A stretch of 64,000 nt of DNA from assembly GCA_030549495.1 (NCBI GenBank), contig JAUIRK010000097.1, positions 529,001 through 593,000 of the forward strand, in the 5' to 3' direction. The notes under the pieces are model-generated. The model was given only the letters and a program-made list of their open reading frames with translations, was not told the DNA's origin and did not search any database. The translations under genes and the position numbers were made by a program. Source of the stretch: Nectonema munidae. Lineage: Eukaryota > Nematomorpha > Nectonematoida > Nectonematidae. Positions within the stretch are counted from its first letter, which is position 1, and the number at the start of each line of letters is the position of its first letter. Below, in pieces: positions 42,401-52,335 of the stretch.

Positions 42401-42713
42401 CAAGGGTCCTGAAACTTTTTAACCCGTCCACCCCTTCATAGATTATTTGCTCTGCTATCTCCTCGACCCCAGACAAGTTTAATAAAAATATGAAATCTAT
42501 TTTGCATTTTTGATGATGAGTAATAATATATCAAAATTTGCTTTTAAAATAATATTTTATTATTTGTTTATATACTAATACATAACTTTCATGACTATCT
42601 CCATTATTTCTGCATAACATAAGCGACCCCCTTTTACCCTCTATGCAATAATTGACCTCTAGAAAACACTCATCGATCCCAGGGTATCGATATCGACCAC
42701 TTTGCTGACCCTG
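42401..42713. mobile_element. 313-bp hAT-like MITE, perfect 8-bp TSD (same family as 19639)
   Basis: It is flanked by identical CTATAATT at 42393-42400 and 42714-42721. It starts CAAGGGTCCTG and ends GCTGACCCTG. The right part, ATCGATATCGACCACTTTGC, is nearly identical to the 19639-19910 element. ACCCGTCCACCCC near the left end matches ACCCGTCGACCC there. Confidence 0.88.
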
Positions 42714-43286
42714 CTATAATTAAATAGTAAATAATTATAATTATATTCTAATAAATGTAAACTTTCCTTTTAAATTACTGGAATTAAAATTGATAAACTT
42801 TTTGGAAAGAAAGATTAAAAAAATGCGTAGAAACATGATATGAAAGTATAGTGGAAGTTTTTTTAGTGGAAAATTTCTCAAATATCTGATTGCTTGACAT
42901 TTTTCATGGAAAACATTTAACTAATTTCACAAATTTATTACCAAAATGATTAATTAATTAATTATGAAATAGCTTTTAAAATTGGAAAAGAAGATTTTAC
43001 AAGTGTACATTTTCATTCTTCAAGTGACAAGCGAGATTAAATTGCTAATCACATAAAGTAAAAAGTGTAACCATTACAAAAGAAGCTTTTTTGATTAGCT
43101 TTTTCGCCCCTCCCCCCGCATGTGGCTCTTGACTCACTCCTGGTCTAAAATATTTGTACAGGTTGACCATGACTAATCCTACAACCATTAGCCCGGTATT
43201 ATCAGTAATTCTGCACTGTTTTTTCCAAAAGTTTACAGTTTTTAAAGAAAAAATATGAGAAAAAAGAATTAGAGAAAAGAGAGCAT
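42714..43286. other. No gene; one unpaired hAT-like end
   Basis: CCCCGCATGTGGCTCTTGACTC near 43115 followed by CACTCCTG resembles a hAT-type right end, but no left partner was found. The rest is AT-rich. Confidence 0.3.
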
Positions 43287-43332
43287 ATGAAGAACTGCCA
43301 CCCCTTATTAGCTAGGGGTGGCTGTTCTTCAT
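43287..43332. repeat. Hairpin element (copy 2), arms ATGAAGAACTGCCACCCCT
   Basis: The left arm is complementary to the right arm AGGGGTGGCTGTTCTTCAT over 19 bp with one mismatch; the loop is 8 bases. The arm core TGAAGAA-NN-GCCACCC is shared with the hairpin at 29956-30004. AGAGCA lies just outside both arms, which may be a coincidence or a trace of insertion. Confidence 0.8.
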
Positions 43333-45322
43333 TAGAGCAAGTTTTAGGGCAGATGTGATGAAATAAAAGGCGGTAGTACTTCACGAGAATAATTCTAAGG
43401 TATATATGGATGGGATATTTTTTATAAAAATCATTAAGCTTCTTATTTAAAGCCATATATTTTAACATACATTTGGAAGTGAAATCTTTATTAACAATAA
43501 TAATCCCCTTAAGTTATGTGAAGTATATATATGTATATCTGATATTTATTTGGCGTGACAGGTTTTCATAATTTTTAATTTGTTATCTTATAACTCAGCA
43601 GTTTAATGTATAGCATCTTTGCGATTTGAAACAAAGCCCTTTCCAGGCCTAAAATTATTAGCTTTTTTATTTGAGTTATTTCGTTTAATAAAATTTTGCA
43701 TAAAAATATTTTTTATATTAAATTTATAAATGTAATACATAATAAGCTCAACGGGGTATGTTTTTGAGGAAAATCTATCAGGGGCGGGTCTTTTTAGGTA
43801 GATGAATTGGGGTAGAGCTTCTTCAGTTGTTACCATTTGGGTTGAAGTTCTTCATATTATCATCCGAGAAAATTTTAATTTAAAGGTTTTATAACATAAC
43901 CAAACAATTAACAAGTTAAATTAATATTTTAAAATTCTAGATATGGTGATTAGTTTGTAAGTTTAGGACCCTGCGAGTCCAAATGATGCTGGAGTTGTGA
44001 TAGTCAACCTGTATTGCATTTTAATTAATTCAAACAAATTGGATAGGTGTGGTTGCTCTACTGATTTGCCTATTAACACCTAATTAAATTCGCTAAGGAA
44101 GCTGCATCAGTGAGGTATAGGAGTCGTTTGTCTCTTACACTCCTACCCTAATTTCTAAGTCAAGCGAAGCTTTCAAAAGTGACACTCACAAAACGAAGGA
44201 TTTCTCTACTTTGAATGAAAACGATGAAAGAGTTCTTGCTTCACGCTTTCTTTATTCATTGTAGGAATCTTCATCTTCTCCTCGAAATCATGGAAGCGTG
44301 CTAGCTTATGATTGAGCAAGTATTCCTCTTTGTTGCACACGAGAGCATTTATGCACGTTTAGCCAGATTAGTTCGCCTCACTGGTCGTTACCCTCGCTTT
44401 TGCAACTGAGATACACCAGAGATTATATTTGCTAATCTTTTCTAGAATTAACCATGAACAAATTTGCTGGGTGTTATCCCAATCTTTATATACATGCCCT
44501 CAACCAACACACATCGCATCGTTTGACGTTATTGCATTGTGGTAGTTCTTTTGAAGGATTGAAGCACATAATCGGTCTCAGTCAAAACCCGACAGCGGTG
44601 TATTACTCTGTCTTAGTTTTCTACAGTCTTTTGCATAATTCGTGCACATCCCAAAATTCTCAATTTCTTAAACCCTTGAGGACCAGAATTTTAAAGTCTA
44701 ATTGTCTGCTTCCTTTTCCAATCAAATTATTTATAGTTAAAGCGAACGATTTTCATTTCTTGGTACACCAGTTCTCACACTGGCTCTGAAAAATTGAATA
44801 AGAATAGTAATATAGAAAAAGCACAAAATATTTTCTTAAGTGAAAAATTAAGAAAGTATAGAAAAACGACAAGAACGAAGACTCTAAAATGTTACTTTTC
44901 ACAATGCCATTTTGAGGATGTGCGGGTATTGTGCAAAAGACACGGATTCGGGCTATGTTATGCTTATACATAACATATTTGAAGGGGGGGGGGGGGGGGG
45001 GGGGGGGGTGATGTAAACAGATTCAGATATAAAACATTATGCGGAGATTACTATAAAAAAGTTTTAAAAACACGAATCTAAATAATGCAAAAAATTCTTC
45101 TGTTTGTCTTTCCATTTTTTCGCATTTAAAATATTTTAAAGTATAGTCATAAGAAGAACGCTCATTAAATATTTAACTTTAGAGCTCTCATTTTTATAAG
45201 CAGCTTCCAGACATCATATAGTTGTTGCGGAATGTGACTTTTCACCGAAATCTTAGCAAAACTTTTTTAAATCTTTTTTTACAACAAATTAAAAATAGTG
45301 AGATGTGTTTCAATGTTTTTAA
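43333..45322. other. GC-richer island (44150-44790) and a G25 tract, no confirmed gene
   Basis: About 44150-44460 has several CpGs and reads like leader or regulatory DNA. An ATG frame follows at 44454-44789 (111 codons, MNKFAGCYPN...), with AACC before the ATG, but no known domain. A pure run of 25 G lies at 44984-45008. Neither the frame nor the island has supporting splice context. Confidence 0.3.
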
Positions 45323-45326
45323 TTAA

Positions 45327-45434
45327 CCATTTCAGACATTGATTTTACAATTAATCGTCAGCTTTCTTTTTCAATGGTTTTTTATATACATTAGGCAGGC
45401 GATTTCACGCCCGATTATGCCTGAAAAGACAAAC
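45327..45434. mobile_element. piggyBac-like MITE (copy 1)
   Basis: Preceded by TTAA (45323-45326), it begins CCATTTCAGACATTG and ends GCCTGAAAAG shortly before another TTAA (45435-45438). Internal GCTTTCTTTTTCAATGGTTT and GATTATGCCTGAAA match the copy at 50567. Its right terminus is less well preserved. Confidence 0.5.
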
Positions 45435-47905
45435 TTAAAAAATTAATTAAAAAAATGAAAAATTATTATTCTTTCTAAATAGTCGAAAACATTGAAATAC
45501 ATAATCACAATAATTTTAATTTGTTTCAATCAGCTGGTTTCAATTTTTTGAATTTATTTTTTCCTATGATTTTTCATTCCAAATAAAACATTCAAATGCA
45601 TCATACTTTTGTCAATTTGTTTAGAAAAGTTTTAAGAAAATTTTCGTTTATTTCTCTAAAAAGCCACATGCGTTGTGAAACTACAATTTTTATCGGATTG
45701 AGCAAAATGGCGCCAAATGAGGGGAAAGAGGTTTAAAATGCAAAGGGTTCATTTCTATTATGTATTCACACTTTATGATGGTTGTGTCACAATAGTGTGT
45801 ATCAGCGTTTGCCATTTATAGGATGTGTTTGTAATAAATACATAATAATACACACATTCTTCAAACAAACATAAAATCATCAATAACATATGTTTGTTTG
45901 CAGCAGCGCATTAACAATAAATATGCTTGTTTTTCTTTTGTAGAGCACAAAATTGCACGACTTTTCCTACCACAACCACTCAAGAACACCGGCATATAGT
46001 CGCCTCCTTTACACGCTTATAATTATAACAATGTAGCATAGGATGAGCAGTGTATCTCATAAACTGACTCCCAATTGTGTATGGATGCGATTAAATCTAC
46101 AGAATATAATCTCCATCCCCACTACTATTTATTCTTCTCATTAGTGGTATTGTGATCAACGTCATCATTACCATCATCTTTAGCCTGTACGTACATCTCC
46201 GCGCCATATTATCTTTTCTTTATCAAGGCTTCACTTTTTCTTTTTTTTTCAAAAAGAGGCAGGCAAAAGAGACAATTGAGGTTTTGTTCTCTTCTCCATA
46301 ATATTTTATTACCTCTCTCTCTCCTTTACCTCCATTCTCTACTTGGCAATTTTATATATGGTTCCTTCACCAGTGTAACAAGCATTATTGTTTTATGTTA
46401 TCAACGTGAGTATTCTCTTAATATACACATACTCTTCTTATATATATACATTTTTATATTTATGACTGTGGTGTATACTACACTTTATCTTTGTGAAGGA
46501 ATTCTTTTTATTATGGCTTAGAAGAGTTAATTATTATTAGTAGTAACCTTTTCAAGATAATTGCCATTTTTGTATTTGATCTTTTCCAACCATGCCATGA
46601 TAAGTTTCATAATTTTTGCTCTAATAACCCTGACTTGATCATTTATGGCTTTTTATTCCAGCAAAATAATTTACAATAAAAATATATAAATTAGCCCACA
46701 ATACCTTTTTGGAGATTTATATTACCTTGTTTGTAAAATTAGCCCATTAGATTCAATAGGGGACCAATTTTTAACACTGTTGCAGTAGCTAGGTCTAGTT
46801 ACCCTAAAATTATAATATTTAAAGTGGTAAACATTAAAGCCAAATAATAACTTTTTTCTATTGATGTGAAATTTGGTATATTTTTCACTTTTGACTTGAC
46901 TAGTAGAATCTCGAAGAGAATAAAATGGAAAATCATGTTGTCTTTATTATTCAAAGTTCTTTGAAAAACGGAACATTTATTTTGCACAGTTGTTATTGAT
47001 ATTAGTGATCAGACAAATTAAATCATTTGACTGGTTAAATCTGCCTCCCAAAGCTAGACATAGCATATACGATAAAACTAATAAACATAATTTATGTTAA
47101 TGTCTTTGATATTTGTAAGTGTTTTAATAATGATGAAGTTTGCAAAAGGTTGTGAGAATGATGTTAATCGCCATAATGTTATGTGTGTGTGCATTTAGAT
47201 CTTTCTAATAAAATTAAACATCACATGCAAGCAAAAGCTTGTGCTTTCTTGTTACGAATCATGAATCACCTTTAAAATATTGTAATGTAATTTCACAAAG
47301 CACTGCTCGCTTCTTTATTCATTCCAGTGTGAAATAAATATACGCGAGAAAGAAGAATTACATTAGTAACTTCGACAATAATCCTAGAATCAATAATTCA
47401 GAAGTTCTATCATAAGTATGCTTGCTATATTGATGACATGGACTCTGACTAATGGTCCTTCTTACTTGCTGATATAGAGCGGCTAGCGGTCACGGTACTT
47501 TTTAGCGACAACAGTTGATTCGCTGCTTATCCCTAATAAAAGAAGAAAGCTTTTAAAATTTAGTAGTTTTCTTACCTTGAAGTTTGATACAATGCCAACA
47601 TAATTGACATTTCATGCGCATTTTTGGAAAATGTTATTAATATTTAACAAAATCAAAAATTATTTAATTACACAAATAAAGGCTAAATACCAATAATCGT
47701 CATGGTCATAATAGAAGTTCTCATGACAACGAGAAGTCAATAGTCATTGAGGAATAAGGTTGTCATGGTGTGAAGTAGTTAATTTACCCCCATTGATAAA
47801 TCCTCATGTATAAGGATACTTCACTCCTTTATCATAGAACTTATTATGAAATGCCATCCCTCCCTATCTACTAATTGTACCACATATGTAATCTAATCTA
47901 AAATA
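45435..47905. other. No gene seen; intronic
   Basis: A somewhat GC-richer patch at about 45940-46420 has pyrimidine-rich runs and a donor-like CAAC|GTGAGT near 46404, too weak to call an exon. The rest is AT-rich. Confidence 0.35.
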
Positions 47906-48065
47906 CAGTCAAACCTGTTTTAAAAACCCGTTAACGATCAGAATAATCATACGATTTTTATAAAGTCGACTATAGTCAAGTCACTCAAAGGAACCATCAG
48001 AATGGTTTTTGTGATAGCTTGATCAAGGTCTAATAAGCTCAATTAGGGTTAATTTGGAAATATTA
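47906..48065. mobile_element. Mariner-like MITE fragment (copy 1 of 3)
   Basis: It begins TACAGTCAAACCTGTTTTAA. It shares AAAGGAACCATCA, TTGATCAAGGTC and ATTAGGGTTAA in order with 57015-57176 in the same orientation. Its right terminus is not clear. Confidence 0.5.
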
Positions 48066-48644
48066 AAATTTGTCGTTTAAAAGGGTAACTGGCGCAAGCC
48101 TTCCAGAACCAAATGATACACATTAAAATGTGGGTGAAGAATTTGTACATTTTCAAGGCATATTGCATCCGAAATGTTTGAGATAGAAAATAATGAACTA
48201 AAAATGTGTATGTATATACCTGATAATAAATTTTACAATAAGAGATAATGATGCAAATTTAAACCTTGTCTGTGCCTACCATTCTTTTGTCGCCTTCTTT
48301 TTGTTACATATTGGTGAGAAATAAATGTGTGTGTCTGAGCAAGTGTGTGTGCGTATGTTTTACCCTGAAGCAAAAATTCTCCTTTGTTTGCAAAAAGTTT
48401 GCACAAATTCCTTGGTCAAATATTAAAAATTGTGTTTCCATGCGTTTTAATAATTTGGTAAGTATCTGCTCTATCTACTCTTTTCATTTTATATTGAAAC
48501 AAAGAATCCTTTATCTTAGTTCCTTCAACCTTTTAACAAAAATCGCATGAAGAGTGATTTTTTTAAATTTGGATTAAATTTTATTGCCCAAAGGTCGGTT
48601 AAAATTAATAGATTTGAAAGATTAAAAAAGCAATTATATTTTAA

Positions 48645-48735
48645 GCACACACACACACACAAGGCTTCTCACACATACAATTTTTCGCCTCTGTATTCCC
48701 TTCATTGTGTTTGTGTGTGTGTGTGTGTGTGTGTG
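48645..48735. repeat. Inverted CA / GT microsatellite pair
   Basis: (AC)8 at 48645-48660 and (GT)-rich 48706-48735 are complementary across about 45 bases and could form a cruciform. Separate CA and GT runs occur nearby at 48316-48360 and 48880-48895. Confidence 0.7.
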
Positions 48736-50197
48736 AATAATATCAAAGAGAAGTAAAATTTTTTGCTTTGCTACAAAATGTTTTTATGATTAATTTTTCC
48801 TTTTAATCGAAAAAAAATCTGACTAAAGAGATTTGTCGATGATATTATTTAAGGTTTCTTTACCTCTGCATACTTTAACACACACACACACACATTATGT
48901 ATGGACACAAGATTGTTTGGTTTTTTACTAAATTTTGAGAGTGTAAGTATGCTAATGTTCATTATCTATATACTGTAGCAAGAGTGAAGGGGACACCAAA
49001 ACAATTCAGCATAGCGGTATACGCATATGGAATATCAGCTCAGTATACTCAGAGGTATGTATAGACATGGGATGACGAGCAAATTTTATCATATGGCAAC
49101 TATCTTTCACCATTTATAAGCTTTCCCACCCTTGAAGACTTTTTGATTGTGGATTCACAATAAAAGTAATTTTAAGCTGATTTTTTTAATTATAAAAGAG
49201 CTCGAACTGTCAAACATACGCATTTTAAGAATTAGGCACTTATACATAGAAAATTTTTATTTAACCAAATGATATATGGCCTGAATAAATAAACTTCAAT
49301 TAGATAAATTCATGGCCATACATTTTACAATTTTGCCTATGTTATTGATAAAGTCCTATTAAAACCAAACAACGTGGTTCGTTCTAGATTGCTAGTCTAT
49401 CTTTAAAAAAACTAGGTTCAAGTCCAAGTCGTGCTAACCAATTGGCCAAGTCACGTTTTGGTGAGTTGGTGGAAATGGTTTGGTGTTAATTGGTTGACTA
49501 ACCCCTTTAAATATGTGCTGCTGATTGATTGGATGTGAATGATCAAAACTCATCTCATGCCTGCTGAATACGAGACTTAGATACCCTACATAGTAGAGAG
49601 AAAGGGTACCGTTAGACAATTAGCTCATTTTAGTCATAATAATTATTATTTAGGCATGGTGGAGAGCGTAGTTATTCTTGAAATCAATAAATAAGATAGA
49701 AATATGTTCTGTCAACATTACCCCCTCCTTTTCTCTATTAATGGCCATTTGCTCAAAGAGATATCTAATCCGTGAGTAAAGTTGGTTAGATACTGGGTTT
49801 CGGTAACTCAAGGTTCGATCCCGCATCAAACATACTTTCCTCATAGTTCGATACAAGAGGCGCAATTGTGCCTTCTCAATGCAAAACACCCCATGCTACC
49901 TTAATTGAATGGTAAAAAAATAAGTTATTGCGTCCGTAAAATTTCTCGATTTACATTGCGTTATAAATATGATTCTTGACAATTTTTTATTGAAACAAGT
50001 TTTAAATATATTTTAACTATAAACTATATTGACATTCCGTTTTTGAGCCTATTTTTACTATAAATCGACTGAAGTTATTCCATTTTAATGGTAATACTTG
50101 TTTCAATATAAGATTTCGATAGCAATGTTAGTAAAATCATATAGCGGCACTCAACAAATTAAAAGGCTTCTCATTTAATAAAGGATACTTTTTCTAG
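48736..50197. repeat. Intronic stretch with two tRNA-like segments
   Basis: At 49376-49439 (plus) the box B GGTTCAAGTCC matches consensus, with a weak box A. At 49770-49830 (plus) GTTGGTTAGATACTGGG and GGTTCGATCCC fit box A and box B with tRNA-like spacing. Both look like SINE heads or worn tRNA copies. No exon before 50198 was found. Confidence 0.4.
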
Positions 50198-50389
50198 AAT
50201 AATAACACTCGCTCTTGCTCTGAAGATAGTTTGTGCTATTTTTCTGAATGTAGCAGCAGTGGTGTATTTTCGCAATTTTCCACTCCATCATCAGCATCCA
50301 GCAATCAAAGTAAAAACCGTGAAAACAGCAGTGGCACGCTTCGAAAGAAATTTGATAGAATGTCCACGTTGCATCGATCCTTCAACAAG
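50198..50389 (+). CDS. Serine-rich host exon, phase 0/0
   Basis: The acceptor TTTTTCTAG precedes 50198 and the donor AAC AAG|GTAGCG follows 50389. It encodes 64 residues, NNNTRSCSEDSLCYFSE..., and ends in the basic GTLRKKFDRMSTLHRSFNK. The composition (Ser-rich with a basic patch) and codon use resemble the exons at 51766 and 62342. It enters in phase 0, so it cannot follow the 10311-10599 exon (phase 1). Either an upstream exon is unseen, or a leader exon feeds its in-frame ATG (MSTLHRSFNK). No family recognised. Confidence 0.7.
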
Positions 50390-51765
50390 GTAGCGAAATT
50401 TATATTCATTTATCCCCGATGATAATATTTGTAACAGACTATAATAGCATACGTGGAAAAAATGGTACAACTTAGAAATGTTGTTATATCTGAATAGTTG
50501 TGATGATTTAGATCACGAGTACCCTAAAAATAATTAAATATTAAGATTTTAGAAGCATTTTATTTAACACTTTCATGCATTGGTTTTCTAGAATTTATCT
50601 TTTGCTTTCTCTTTCAATGAGTTTTTATATAGAGGGTTTTTTTTCTATGGGACACTGTTGTCACATGATGCCTGAAAGGGTTAAATATAAATCATCTACT
50701 TTTATTTATATAAAAACAAATTGAAAAGATAAGTAGACTTCAATTACAATTAGAAAATTTTAAAAATAAATTTGTAAATATATATTAACAAAATATTTTT
50801 GAGATTTGAGAAAGGAAAAATACAAAAAAAAATAGCTATAATAGAAATAATAAAACTTGCTATTTTACATAATTTCATTTTTTAACGCTTCGAGGACAAG
50901 TGTTCCAAGAATTGAAAATGGTCTGATTTAAATATAAAAATTCAATAAAAAGCAGACGACTACTCTCAAAGGATTAAAGTTTCTGTATAATAAATTTTTC
51001 ACTAATTTATCTATACAAGTAAGTTCATGGTTTAATTAAAGTTAATTTAGTTTAAATGTATGAGATATGGAATAGTTTTATTCACAGCTAACGATTTAAG
51101 ATTTTTATTAGTGTATACTGAAACTTTGTTTTGTCCTTTTTTAATGGAATGTTTTATTCCTATTTTGCTAAGAGCGAACATAAATGTAAATTGATTATTC
51201 AGATTTTAGTGAATACATTGTTTAAGAATCCCTTTTTTCAAGACTCTTTCCTATTTGGAAAATTATATTATTGTGGCTGTGTGCTACTAGCCTTTTAAAA
51301 TTTTGGTGCATTGATAAACAACAAATTTGTTGACTACTAATTAATCATTTATTCTTTACTCTTATCGATTAAAAGCATCTTTTCATTTTTGGAATTAAAA
51401 AAAATAATGACTTGGGATTAATTTTTCTATTATTTGCTTGATAAAAGAATGCTACACTCAAAAAATTTCATTAATTGAAAAAAGTGGGGTGTGGAATTTG
51501 CCCTGTTTTTAATTTTGTTTTTGGTAACGGTATCTAAGGATATTAAGTGTGTAAGTTAATACAGCATATTCACTAGAAATCTAAATCGTATATTTAATGA
51601 AATTAGTTGTAAAACAGTGTAGTTTTCATCCTAGGTGAAAGTTAATGAAAAAATATGTATTTAATTTCGAGCCCATGTTTTCGCAAATCATTTGAAAGCT
51701 GCTTTTTAAGATGTGGTAATATTTGATATTAATTAGTGTACTTACTTTCGTTTAAAATATTATAG
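50390..51765 (+). other. Intron between exons 50198-50389 and 51766-52335
   Basis: Runs from GTAGCG to ATTATAG. It carries the piggyBac-like MITE at 50567-50680 and is otherwise AT-rich. Confidence 0.65.
50567..50680. mobile_element. 114-bp piggyBac-like MITE flanked by TTAA
   Basis: TTAA lies at 50563-50566 and 50681-50684. The left terminus CACTTTCATGCATTG and the inverted right terminus CCCTTTCAGGCATCAT form a TIR pair typical of piggyBac-type ends (TTAACCCTTT). A related copy is at 45327-45434. Confidence 0.65.
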
Positions 51766-52335
51766 GCGTTTCGCAAAAATCCGCAAGCAAGCAACAAGCA
51801 TACATCCTTTTATAAAGCTTCCACGCTAAGCGCATATTCCGATTTGGAATCTCAAAAAATTAACAGTGACGAAACTTGCTATACCTTCAACACCTCCACT
51901 CCCAAAAAACTTATCTGCTCCAAAGAAGAAGAATCAAGCACTTTGGAGCGTCATGATGACACGACTTCTTCAAGCCAAGTGCAAACTTGTTCCTCCTCAA
52001 GTTCAGACTCCAGTGCAATCTCATCATCTCAATCTGCAGAAAAGCACGACGATGATGAATTCATCCTTAATCCAATTTTGCAGAAAAGATACAGCCTGAT
52101 TATGAAGCAGAGAACCTTGCAGTCCTTGACTAAAAACCAAGAAATGCTAAATGACTGTTCAGATAATCATCATCATCATCACCATCACCAAGCTTTGGTG
52201 AAGAATACACCACAACTTACTCAGCCTGACTTAGTTTCCTATATCAACCAGAATCCCTTTCTCAAAAGTTTCGCTGATCTGCACAAACAAAATCTTCAAT
52301 CTCATTCTAACAGTATGCTCTCTAAATATAATTAA
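51766..52335 (+). CDS. Terminal coding exon, Ser/His-rich C-terminus
   Basis: The acceptor AAATATTATAG precedes 51766 and the frame continues from 50198-50389 without a break (SFNK|AFRKNPQASN). It encodes 189 residues and a TAA stop. Features in order are: SFYKASTLSAYSDLE, an acidic and Ser-rich stretch (SSSQVQTCSSSSSDSSAISS), DDDEFILNPILQKRYSLI, a seven-His run, and LVSYINQNPFLKSFADLHKQ near the end. No transmembrane segment. His runs occur in nuclear and scaffold proteins but do not define function. This could be an alternative C-terminus of the large gene or a separate nested gene. Family not recognised. Confidence 0.8.
   Translation, partial: AFRKNPQASNKHTSFYKASTLSAYSDLESQKINSDETCYTFNTSTPKKLICSKEEESSTLERHDDTTSSSQVQTCSSSSSDSSAISSSQSAEKHDDDEFILNPILQKRYSLIMKQRTLQSLTKNQEMLNDCSDNHHHHHHHQALVKNTPQLTQPDLVSYINQNPFLKSFADLHKQNLQSHSNSMLSKYN

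Noticed and set aside
44454-44789. 111-codon ATG frame as an independent gene
   Set aside because: No domain, no splice context and no poly(A) context. Kept only as part of an unexplained GC-richer island.
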